A stretch of DNA of 64,000 nucleotides from contig NZ_NBWU01000001.1 in NCBI RefSeq assembly GCF_002514735.1, forward strand, positions 806,001-870,000. Direction: 5' to 3'. Below the pieces are notes generated by a model that was given only the letters and a program-made list of their open reading frames with translations, was not told the origin of the DNA and searched no databases. Source of the DNA: Sediminicola luteus. Its GTDB lineage: Bacteria > Bacteroidota > Bacteroidia > Flavobacteriales > Flavobacteriaceae. The number at the start of each line of letters is the position of its first letter. Position 1 is the stretch's first letter. The position numbers and the translations under genes are program-made. This document shows, piece after piece, positions 8,167 through 15,406 of this stretch.

Positions 8167-8810
8167 TGGATAGAAGAAAAGCACTTAAAAATATAGGATG
8201 GGGACTCGGTTATGCCGCAGCCACCCCGGCGGTTTTTAGCTTATTAAAGAGCTGTAAGGAAGCCGCTCCCACTTGGACCCCCGAATTCTTTAGTATGGAC
8301 GAGGGGAAGGCCCTTACCCATTTGGTAGATATCTTGTTGCCCAAAACCGATACCCCTTCGGCCTCGGAGCTGGGCCTTCACGTTTTCGTAGATGGTTTTA
8401 ATAAGGAAGTGGTACCCGTAGCGCAGCAACAGTTCGTTAAAATGCTATTCGGCAAGTTCTTGGAGAAATCCGTGGCCGATAGTGGTAAGGAAACTGCCGC
8501 CGATCTTAATGCCGCCGATCTTCAGGCCACTTTGGCCACCGCTTTAGATGTGGATAAGACCGCCAAAAAAGCCCATAACGAGGCCGTAGCCGAATTTATG
8601 GAGGCCGTAGAAGCCGGGGGCAGCCCAAAATTGGCCGATGAGACCGCGCATTTTACCTTTGCCGACGGCTTGCGAAACACCTGTATCTGGGCCTTTAAAA
8701 ACACGGAAGAAATCGGAAAGAACCAATTGGCCTATTTGCCCGTACCGGGCGAATACATTGCCTGTGGCGACCTGAACGAACTCACCGGGGGCAAAGCCTG
8801 GACGTTATAA
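8166..8810 (+). CDS. Gluconate 2-dehydrogenase subunit 3-family small subunit (Tat-exported)
   Basis: 214 residues. It begins MDRRKALKNIGWGLG, a twin-arginine signal (Arg3-Arg4), with a Cys at the end of the hydrophobic stretch (LLKSC) that may be lipidated. The body (LTHLVDILLPKTDTPSASELGLHVFVDGF, ending FADGLRNTCIWAFKNTEEIG and VPGEYIACGDL) is typical of the small subunit of FAD-dependent gluconate and glucoside dehydrogenases. It overlaps the GMC gene by one base, implying translational coupling and a 1:1 complex. Its role is export and assembly of the large subunit. No haem motif is present, so a separate cytochrome must take the electrons. Confidence 0.9.
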   Translation: MDRRKALKNIGWGLGYAAATPAVFSLLKSCKEAAPTWTPEFFSMDEGKALTHLVDILLPKTDTPSASELGLHVFVDGFNKEVVPVAQQQFVKMLFGKFLEKSVADSGKETAADLNAADLQATLATALDVDKTAKKAHNEAVAEFMEAVEAGGSPKLADETAHFTFADGLRNTCIWAFKNTEEIGKNQLAYLPVPGEYIACGDLNELTGGKAWTL

Positions 8811-8822
8811 CCAAAAAACAAC

Positions 8823-8854
8823 AGACCTGGCAGGTTACAAAACCTGACAGGTCT
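8823..8854. repeat. Dispersed palindromic repeat (AACCTGACAGGT type), copy 1
   Basis: A 14-bp stem with one mismatch (AGACCTGGCAGGTT / AACCTGACAGGTCT) around a 4-nt loop. A related hairpin is at 9917-9948. It lies 13 bp after the small-subunit stop codon. I recognise this as a repeat type common between genes in Bacteroidota; it has no T-run of its own. Confidence 0.75.
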
Positions 8855-8870
8855 AGTATTGTACTCGTGT

Positions 8871-8903
8871 AAAAACAGCTGCCTTGGGGTGGCTGTTTTT
8901 TAT
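8871..8903 (+). terminator. Probable terminator of the GMC dehydrogenase operon
   Basis: The hairpin AAAAACAGC ... GCTGTTTTTT followed by TATTT, 60 bp after the small-subunit stop codon. The stem is short in GC pairs, but the T-run is clear. Confidence 0.65.
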
Positions 8904-8957
8904 TTGGCCAACATTGTAGGGTGCATCCGGCTTCTTATACAAAACAAACTATAGCGG

Positions 8958-9278
8958 TTAAAATACCAACTCGCCTTTCAGGGTATAATGTTGGGCCTCG
9001 TAATCGTATCGGGATAATACTTTTTTGGCATTATCAGGTATATAGGCTTTGATATAATCGTCGCCAGCAAATTGTTTGACCGATGCCAGATTATCGAATT
9101 GAAGGGTTAAAAAGAATTCCACTTCATGTTCCAATTCTTGGGTAGCAATACTTACTTTTTCCAGTCCGGTCACCCCTTTGGCCTTTACCGCCGGAAAAAC
9201 CTCTTGGGCCAACATAGCCTCATAAATCGGGGCGTTTTCATGGGAGGTCCAGCCCCGCCAAGTGCGTAATATCTTCAT
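8958..9278 (-). CDS. Antibiotic biosynthesis monooxygenase (ABM)-like small protein
   Basis: 106 residues with no signal peptide, so cytoplasmic. The pattern MKILRTWRGWTS, then EVFPAVKAKGVTGLEKVSIATQELEHEVEFFLTLQFDNLASVKQFAG, fits the dimeric alpha+beta barrel fold of the ABM family, which includes quinol monooxygenases and haem-degrading enzymes. The residues that would settle the activity cannot be read out. It is the second gene of a minus-strand pair, 7 bp after an NTF2-like gene. Confidence 0.7.
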   Translation of the reverse strand: MKILRTWRGWTSHENAPIYEAMLAQEVFPAVKAKGVTGLEKVSIATQELEHEVEFFLTLQFDNLASVKQFAGDDYIKAYIPDNAKKVLSRYDYEAQHYTLKGELVF

Positions 9279-9285
9279 AGTACCC

Positions 9286-9750
9286 CTATTTTTCGATGCT
9301 GTTCCAAATTTCTAAATACACCTTCCATTGGCCGGCTTCTTTACGCCAGACGTTTACATATTTCCCATGCACCTTACTTTCGGTACCCGCTTCATTTTGC
9401 CAAGTTCCGGCGTAGTGCCCATAGGCATAGGCATGGTCGTCTACGATTTTGATTTCTGAAGGGGTAATCTTGTGGGAAAGGTAGGTTATGGTCTCCGGCA
9501 GTTTCCAAAAGGTAGCGATCTGGTCCGCACCTTGTACGATTTCCATTTTATTCGGGAATAATTTGGCGTCTGTGGTATAGCGACTTGCTACCAAATCGTA
9601 ATCACCATTCACGAAATTCTTTGAAAAATCAGCCTTACTTTTAAGTATGAGGTCGATATCTTTTTGGTTGCCATGGAAGTCTTGAGCATACAACTTGGGT
9701 AATGACAAAAGGCAAAGCGCCAAAACCAGTCTAATCATTGATTTTTTCAT
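9286..9750 (-). CDS. NTF2-like (DUF4440/SnoaL-type) exported protein
   Basis: 154 residues. A Sec signal peptide (MKKSMIRLVLALCLLSLPKLYAQ) is followed by an NTF2-like cone: KADFSKNFVNGDYDLVASRYTTDAKLFPN, IVQGADQIATFW, then a C-terminal sheet ending GKYVNVWRKEAGQWKVYLEIWNS. This fold is used by ketosteroid isomerases and polyketide cyclases, but exported DUF4440 proteins have no general known function. It is followed 7 bp later by the ABM-like gene, probably in one transcript. Confidence 0.82.
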   Translation of the reverse strand: MKKSMIRLVLALCLLSLPKLYAQDFHGNQKDIDLILKSKADFSKNFVNGDYDLVASRYTTDAKLFPNKMEIVQGADQIATFWKLPETITYLSHKITPSEIKIVDDHAYAYGHYAGTWQNEAGTESKVHGKYVNVWRKEAGQWKVYLEIWNSIEK

Positions 9751-9916
9751 AGTGTGGGTTGGGTTGGTTAGTATTCCATGTCTCTTTCAGTATGCCTTTA
9801 GTACCAATAACGCCCATCATGTGACCTCTTTAGCTGGCAAATGACTAATCAAGGATATTGAAATTGTTTAATTATCTAAATATAAAGGTTTTACACGCCG
9901 AACCCAAATCCAAGAA

Positions 9917-9948
9917 AACCTGTCAGGTTTTGGAAACCTGACAGGTCT
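9917..9948. repeat. Dispersed palindromic repeat (AACCTGACAGGT type), copy 2
   Basis: AACCTGTCAGGTTT and AAACCTGACAGGTC T form a 13-bp stem with a short loop. It shares the AACCTGACAGGTCT arm with the copy at 8823-8854. Located in the 281-bp gap upstream of the NTF2-like gene, where nothing else was recognised. Confidence 0.75.
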
Positions 9949-10031
9949 GGGTGAAAAAAAACCAGCCAGGCATAACACCTGACTTGTCCCATTCGCTTTT
10001 TGATTGATTTGATGTGGTTAGCTTGGTATTA

Positions 10032-10610
10032 CTAATTCTGCTTCCCTTTCTTTTTGGTCTCCAATTCTTTTTGGGCCCGCTCCAAGGCACCTTGGGCGCG
10101 TTCCAATTCCATTTGGGCCTGCTCTAGTCGGCGCTGTGCCCTTTCGTAACTGCGTTCGGCCGACTCTTTGCTTATCTCATAATCCCTTAAAGCCCCTTCA
10201 TATTTTGGACGACTACGACCGCCAACAAGCTCGGCGGCCCTTTCCATGATCTTCTTTTTATCGGTATAATCGGCCTTTCCCATAAGGTTACGATCCATAA
10301 ACACCCGCCATTTGCCCTTACCTACGGTACATTCAAAAGATTTCTCGCCTTGGGCCACATCGGCCCATACATAACTACCATTGACCCGCATACCTTCTGC
10401 CCCTAGTTCCGATTTTAGAAAATCGATCAATTTTTCGGTATTCTTTTTACTAAAGCTCGATTTAACCTTATAGCTGGTATTGGTCTCACTGACCGATATA
10501 GAGATATTACTACTTGAGGAACTGCTCCGGCTACTAGATCTGCTTTCTTGGGCCATGCCCGTTGTTACCATTGAAATCGCCATGATCAGGCTTACTACTA
10601 CATTTTTCAT
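10032..10610 (-). CDS. Exported protein with Ser-rich region and C-terminal coiled coil, unknown function
   Basis: 192 residues; not recognised. A signal peptide (ending near GMAQ) is followed by a run rich in Ser and Arg (22-36). A compact middle domain follows (TEKLIDFLKSELG, YVWADVAQGEKSFECTVGKGKWRVFMDR). From about residue 140 there is a long charged helix with near-heptad repeats (SYERAQRRLEQAQMELERAQ and similar), predicted to be a coiled coil. It ends in a Lys-rich tail. It is alone between the NTF2-like gene and the response regulator gene, both on the same strand. Confidence 0.75.
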   Translation of the reverse strand: MKNVVVSLIMAISMVTTGMAQESRSSSRSSSSSSNISISVSETNTSYKVKSSFSKKNTEKLIDFLKSELGAEGMRVNGSYVWADVAQGEKSFECTVGKGKWRVFMDRNLMGKADYTDKKKIMERAAELVGGRSRPKYEGALRDYEISKESAERSYERAQRRLEQAQMELERAQGALERAQKELETKKKGKQN

Positions 10611-10698
10611 TTTTTACGTTTTTTTGATTCGATACCCCTACCGGCCAAAAGCTCAGCGAGGTTTAATTTAATTCATATGATCCCGGTCCCTTCGGGTA

Positions 10699-11385
10699 TT
10701 AGCCTACCCTAAACTCCAAGCCCAGTCCGCGGATGCTTTGAATGGAGATTTCGGGGTCATGGGCCAAGTATTTCCGTAAACGGCTAATGAAAACATCCAT
10801 ACTACGGCCCGAAAAGAAATCGTCATTGGCCCATAAGGCTTTTAGGATCTCTTCCCGTTTGATCAAACGGTTTTTGTTTTTATATAGATAGACCAACAAG
10901 CGGCCTTCTTTTTCGGTAAGCCTTTGGGTATGGCCAAAGCCTTTTAATTCCAAGCGTTCGCCATCATATTCAAAGCCTCCGATCTTCATTAAGGGGGCTT
11001 CCATTTTGGTCGGACTACCCGATCGGCTACGCTTTACAATGTTACGCAACCGCCATACCAGTTCTTCAGCCTCAAAGGGTTTTACGATATAGTCATCGGC
11101 CCCCAGTTTCAGGCCTTTGATCTTATCTTCCTTCTGCCCTCTTGCCGTCAAAAAGACAAAGGGGGTTTCCGGTTTGAGGGCGATCATTTTTTCGGCCAGG
11201 GAAAAGCCGTCCAATTCGGGCATCATAACATCGAGCACACAGATATCCACTTCCTGCTTTTGAAAATGTGTCCAGGCCGTGGCCCCATCGGCATACCAAT
11301 GGACCCCGTAGCCGTGCAATTCGAGGTATTGCTTCAAAATACTTCCGAAATCGGTATCGTCTTCTGCCAATAAGATCGTACTCAT
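10699..11385 (-). CDS. OmpR/PhoB-family response regulator
   Basis: 228 residues. The receiver domain has an acidic pair (Asp9-Asp10) and the phosphoacceptor Asp52 (VLDVMMPELDG), with Lys in VKPF near residue 103. The C-terminal winged helix (LTEKEGRLLVYLYKNKNRLIKREEILKALW, then VFISRLRKYL) binds DNA. Its start codon overlaps the kinase stop (ATGA), so the pair is translationally coupled. OmpR-type regulators bind direct repeats spaced about 11 bp apart. Such repeats lie just upstream of the kinase gene, in front of the divergent outer-membrane barrel gene, which is the likely target. Confidence 0.95.
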   Translation of the reverse strand: MSTILLAEDDTDFGSILKQYLELHGYGVHWYADGATAWTHFQKQEVDICVLDVMMPELDGFSLAEKMIALKPETPFVFLTARGQKEDKIKGLKLGADDYIVKPFEAEELVWRLRNIVKRSRSGSPTKMEAPLMKIGGFEYDGERLELKGFGHTQRLTEKEGRLLVYLYKNKNRLIKREEILKALWANDDFFSGRSMDVFISRLRKYLAHDPEISIQSIRGLGLEFRVG

Positions 11386-12758
11386 TGCACCGGAATTTTT
11401 AGGGTTATGGCCGTATACTGCCCTGGTTCGCTCGCCAGACTTAGGCTTCCGTTATGGGCCGTAACGATCTGCTTTACGTAATACAAGCCCAGACCCAGGC
11501 CTTTTACATTATGAAGGTTGCCCATCTTTACCCTATAAAATTTATCGAACACGGCCGTTTGTTCGTTTTTGGGAATCCCGGGTCCATCGTCACTGATGGT
11601 AATGCGCCAATACCCCTGGTCCAAGGTGCTTTCTATATCGATTTGGTTCCCGCCATACTTTACGGCATTGTTCAACACGTTCTGCAAGGCGGTGGTCCAC
11701 TGGAAAGGGTCAATACATAGTTTGGGCACCTTTTGGCCCCATAACATACTGACCGATTTCTGGGGCACTTTAATACTAAAATCATCTACCAAGTCCTTTA
11801 AGAAAAGCTGTGGCTCTATTTCTTCTTTGCGTAAACCGATGGCCTTATGGCCCAAACTGTGGTTTACCACCTGATCTACCAAACCACGAAGGCGATCCGA
11901 TTGACGGGATACGGTGTCCAGACCTTTCTCTAGCAAAACGGGATCGTGCTGTACCTTGGGGTTACGTAGGGTTTTGGTAGCGATCTCTAAAGTGGCCAAG
12001 GGGGTATTGAGCTCATGGGTAATATTGTTGATGAAATCGGTTTTGATATCGGCCAGTTTCTTCTGGGTCAACAACGATCGTAGGGCAGCGACAAAAAGTA
12101 TGATGACCACCAGTAAACTGCCAATGGACAAGGCCAAAATACCAGCCATACGCTTAAAAATGATACTCTTGGAATTCGGTACGGATACATATTCCTTGAG
12201 TTCGATCACCGATACCCAATGTTGTTCTGGAAGCAGGTCTTCGCCATCATCGCTAAAGGAGCTGCTTTCCCAACGGCCCGAATTGAAAAACATGCGGTTA
12301 TCGGGCTCCAGGTCCTTTCCGAACAATAAAAACTCTTGTTTGCCAGTAGACATTAGGGTATCGTTTTTAACGATGTCAAAAAGGTACATACCCGTAATAT
12401 CTTTTTGGTAATCGATATGGTAGGGCAAGTTTCTCTTTTCAAGTTCGCGTGTATAGGCCGCCTGGAAACCTTGGTTCAACGAATCCAAGAATTTACGGAA
12501 ACCACCCAGCATACGTTCTTGTTCCCAACCTTGGGCAAAGCCTTGTTTGACAGCTGCTTGCAGATGGTGAACATAGGCATCTTCCAAATCGTCGAAAACG
12601 GCCTCACTATCCAAAAACTTCATCTCGCCGCGTACCTCTTTCATAAAGGCCTCCTTTTTGACGGCATAGGCATCTGAAATCAGATAATACTGTATACCGG
12701 AAAGCGCGATCAACGCCAATAGCGAGCCTCCGATTAATATGTAAATGCGCTTATCCAT
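11382..12758 (-). CDS. Membrane sensor histidine kinase
   Basis: 458 residues from MDKRIYILIGG. A longer frame to 12809 adds 17 residues without a sensible membrane start, so I chose the inner ATG. Two membrane helices (about 7-27 and 204-226) bracket a periplasmic sensor region of some 175 residues. The H-box is NITHELNTPLATLE, with His248. The C-terminal HATPase has N (ALQNVLNNAVKYG), DDGPGIP and GLGLGLYYVKQIV. It phosphorylates the regulator encoded by the next, 4-bp overlapping gene. The signal is unknown. The gene faces the outer-membrane barrel gene across a 223-bp region with phased repeats, like a Bacteroidota regulator/barrel pair. Confidence 0.94.
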   Translation of the reverse strand: MDKRIYILIGGSLLALIALSGIQYYLISDAYAVKKEAFMKEVRGEMKFLDSEAVFDDLEDAYVHHLQAAVKQGFAQGWEQERMLGGFRKFLDSLNQGFQAAYTRELEKRNLPYHIDYQKDITGMYLFDIVKNDTLMSTGKQEFLLFGKDLEPDNRMFFNSGRWESSSFSDDGEDLLPEQHWVSVIELKEYVSVPNSKSIIFKRMAGILALSIGSLLVVIILFVAALRSLLTQKKLADIKTDFINNITHELNTPLATLEIATKTLRNPKVQHDPVLLEKGLDTVSRQSDRLRGLVDQVVNHSLGHKAIGLRKEEIEPQLFLKDLVDDFSIKVPQKSVSMLWGQKVPKLCIDPFQWTTALQNVLNNAVKYGGNQIDIESTLDQGYWRITISDDGPGIPKNEQTAVFDKFYRVKMGNLHNVKGLGLGLYYVKQIVTAHNGSLSLASEPGQYTAITLKIPVQ

Positions 12759-12806
12759 GCTGCCAAAAGTAGTACAAACCGCCCTGAAGCCCCACCAAAA
12801 CAAAGG

Positions 12807-12825
12807 CATTAACCTTGCATTAACC
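12807..12825. promoter_or_regulatory. Response-regulator binding-site candidate, distal pair of TTAACC repeats
   Basis: TTAACC-N5-TTAACC, with repeats at 12809 and 12820 (11-bp period). The 17-bp unit is identical at 16 of 17 positions to the one at 12905-12921. It sits 50-70 bp upstream of the kinase ATG. Confidence 0.5.
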
Positions 12826-12903
12826 GACCTCGACCGTCTTGGACCTATAAGTACTGGGCGGTTGCCCCTTAGGTTAAACCATATCCCAATGCCCTAAAAT
12901 CTC

Positions 12904-12932
12904 CTTAACCCTGCATTAACCCCCACTTAACC
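12904..12932. promoter_or_regulatory. Response-regulator binding-site candidate, proximal triple TTAACC repeat
   Basis: Three TTAACC repeats begin at 12905, 12916 and 12927, each 11 bp apart. That is one helical turn, as OmpR-family regulators require. The block ends 49 bp before the ATG of the outer-membrane barrel gene, close to where an activator would contact RNA polymerase. Confidence 0.55.
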
Positions 12933-12981
12933 ATTTTACCGAAGCGAAAAAGGGAGTTTTGACCTACAATAACGCAACGAC

Positions 12982-15375
12982 ATGAAACGATTTGTAACCC
13001 TTCTGTTTATAAGTCTACCGCTATTAAGTGTGGGGCAATTCCACCTAAAAGGCCAGGTAGTCGATAGCAGCCAACAGGCCATCGCCTTTGCCAATGTGGT
13101 GTTAGTTCAAGAAAACCAGGTGTTGGCAGGAAAAATTACGGATACCGATGGGTATTTCGAATTTGAATCCTCTAAAAAAGGCAGCTATACCTTGAAAGTT
13201 TCCTTTGTTGGATTCGCCGAGTATTCCCATAATTTTACCTGGGACAAAGACATCGATTTAGAGAAGCTTATCTTGAAAAGTAGCGCTCAAAACCTCGATG
13301 AAGTGGTCGTGGCCGCCAAAAAACCCACTGTGGTCAAACAAGTAGACCGATTGGTTTTTAATGTTGAAAACAGTACTATTTCCAATGGGAATGCTTGGGA
13401 AATATTAAAAAAGACACCTGGTTTAATCTCTCAAAACGATAATTTAAGTGTGCGTAATACCAGCGATTTGATTTTGTTGATCAATGATAAACGGGTCTAC
13501 CTAAGTCAAAGTGAACTTAAAGATCTTATGGAGGGTACGGCCGGTACCGATATCACCGCTATCGAGGTGGTCGATAACCCCCCTGCCAAATACGATGCCG
13601 AAGGTGGGGCCTTGATCAACATAAAAATGAAAAAGTCGGTATTGGCCGGATACAAGGGCAATGTATCTACGCATTTCGAGCAATCTATCTATGCCAAATG
13701 GCAAGGGGCTACTTCACATTTTTACAAAACCAAGAAATTGGATCTCTACTTGGGCTACTCCTATAGCGATGGTCGTAACAACCGGCAGGAAGATGAGGAT
13801 ATCCGATTTACCGACCAGGGACTACAGACTAGATTCCTGACCGATCTTGACCGTAATAGTTGGTACCAAAGCCATAACCTTCGCCTAACCGGGGCATATG
13901 AACTCTCAGAAAAAAGTGAAGTGGTGCTAAGTACCAATGGCTTTCTCTCCCCCAATAACAAAAGCCTGAACCAGGCGCGCACTTTGGTTTTGGATCCTAT
14001 GGGTACGCCCGACTCCCGATTTACGACCGAAGGACTTTCGTTTCGGGAAAGTCATAATCTTGGGCTAGACCTTGACTATATACAACAACTCGATGACCAG
14101 GGGCAAAAAGTGACCCTTAGTGGGCACTATACCGACTATGACCGAAAAGGTAATCAGTACGTTTTTACAGAATTCATGGAAATCGATGGGGCACTCCTAT
14201 CCGACGAGCTGTTCACCACACAAAGCCAGCAAGACACCCAAATCCGTTCGGTACAGGCCGATTATGAAAACCCCTCTGAAGATGGCACTTCTTGGGAAGC
14301 CGGACTAAAATGGGCCGAGGTAGGTTCGGATAGCGATCTACAACACTTCAATTACCCGAATGGCCTACCCATACCCGACCCTAGCAAAACCAACCGATTC
14401 CGCTATTACGAAGCTAACCTGGCCGCCTACACCAGCGCCCATCGCGATTGGCAAAAATGGTCGGTTAAAGCCGGATTGCGAACCGAATTCACGCGTTTAA
14501 CAGGTATCTCGACCACCTTAGATCAAAAAAATACCGATAATTATTTAAAATGGTTCCCCACGATTTACCTGCAATATCGCCCCCATGAAGACCATGATCT
14601 TAGCCTATCGTATGGCAAACGTATACAACGGCCCAGTTACAATTCGCTAAACCCCTTTACTTTCTATTTTGGGCAGTATAGTTATTTTGAGGGCAACCCC
14701 AACCTTAGACCGAGTATAAAACACAACTTGGACCTAGAGTATAGCCTAAAACAGAACTTCAACTTCGGGCTCTTCTACCAATACGCCACCGATGCCATGT
14801 TGGAAGTCAGTTTTCAAGACAACGACGGACAGACCATTCGCTATACCACCATCAATACCGATCGCGAGATTACCTATGGTGCCTTATTCTTTAGTAATAT
14901 GGACCTAAACCCCGATTGGAACCTGTATGTATCGCTGGAGGGCTACTATGAACTAAGCCGGTTCCAAGCCTTGGAAAACGAAAACCAACTGCTTACCAAC
15001 GACAATTGGCTGTATTATGTGTATGCCTCCACCACCTACCAATTACTGAATGACAAAAGTCTGATCGCCGAGCTCAGTTTTTGGACCGTTTCCGATGCCA
15101 TCCAAGGCTCCATGAACATTTCCGGCACCCAAGATCTTTCGGTCGGGCTCACCAAAAAGTTGTGGGACGAGAAGCTCACCCTCGGATTGCGGATAAACGA
15201 TATTCTGGACACCCAAGTAAGTACCATTAGCACTCAATATTTGGATCAAAACAGTTCTTTTCTCGACAATCGGGAAACCCAAAGCGTGGAACTGTCGTTG
15301 CGTTATGCCTTTGGCAACCAAAAGTTGAAGAAGAAAAATGGTAAAGAACGGTCGGCCGAGCAAAAAAGACTGTAG
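12982..15375 (+). CDS. Outer-membrane beta-barrel protein with carboxypeptidase-like regulatory domain (TonB-receptor-like)
   Basis: 797 residues. Signal peptide MKRFVTLLFISLPLLSVGQ. A CarboxypepD_reg-like domain spans about 22-95 (LKGQVVDSSQQAIAFANVVL, ITDTDGYFEF, LKVSFVGF). A plug-like region (LDEVVVAAKKPTVVKQVDRLVFNVE) precedes a beta barrel of roughly 550 residues containing SLSYGKRIQRPSYNSLNPF, YFEGNPNLRP and a typical terminal strand (VELSLRYAFG). This is the outer membrane beta-barrel family often paired with two-component systems in Bacteroidota. There is no SusD partner and the ligand is unknown. It ends in a basic tail (KKKNGKERSAEQKRL) after the barrel. Confidence 0.9.
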   Translation: MKRFVTLLFISLPLLSVGQFHLKGQVVDSSQQAIAFANVVLVQENQVLAGKITDTDGYFEFESSKKGSYTLKVSFVGFAEYSHNFTWDKDIDLEKLILKSSAQNLDEVVVAAKKPTVVKQVDRLVFNVENSTISNGNAWEILKKTPGLISQNDNLSVRNTSDLILLINDKRVYLSQSELKDLMEGTAGTDITAIEVVDNPPAKYDAEGGALINIKMKKSVLAGYKGNVSTHFEQSIYAKWQGATSHFYKTKKLDLYLGYSYSDGRNNRQEDEDIRFTDQGLQTRFLTDLDRNSWYQSHNLRLTGAYELSEKSEVVLSTNGFLSPNNKSLNQARTLVLDPMGTPDSRFTTEGLSFRESHNLGLDLDYIQQLDDQGQKVTLSGHYTDYDRKGNQYVFTEFMEIDGALLSDELFTTQSQQDTQIRSVQADYENPSEDGTSWEAGLKWAEVGSDSDLQHFNYPNGLPIPDPSKTNRFRYYEANLAAYTSAHRDWQKWSVKAGLRTEFTRLTGISTTLDQKNTDNYLKWFPTIYLQYRPHEDHDLSLSYGKRIQRPSYNSLNPFTFYFGQYSYFEGNPNLRPSIKHNLDLEYSLKQNFNFGLFYQYATDAMLEVSFQDNDGQTIRYTTINTDREITYGALFFSNMDLNPDWNLYVSLEGYYELSRFQALENENQLLTNDNWLYYVYASTTYQLLNDKSLIAELSFWTVSDAIQGSMNISGTQDLSVGLTKKLWDEKLTLGLRINDILDTQVSTISTQYLDQNSSFLDNRETQSVELSLRYAFGNQKLKKKNGKERSAEQKRL

Positions 15376-15406
15376 GCGACTTCGTTACATTACTTAACCC
15401 AGTTCT

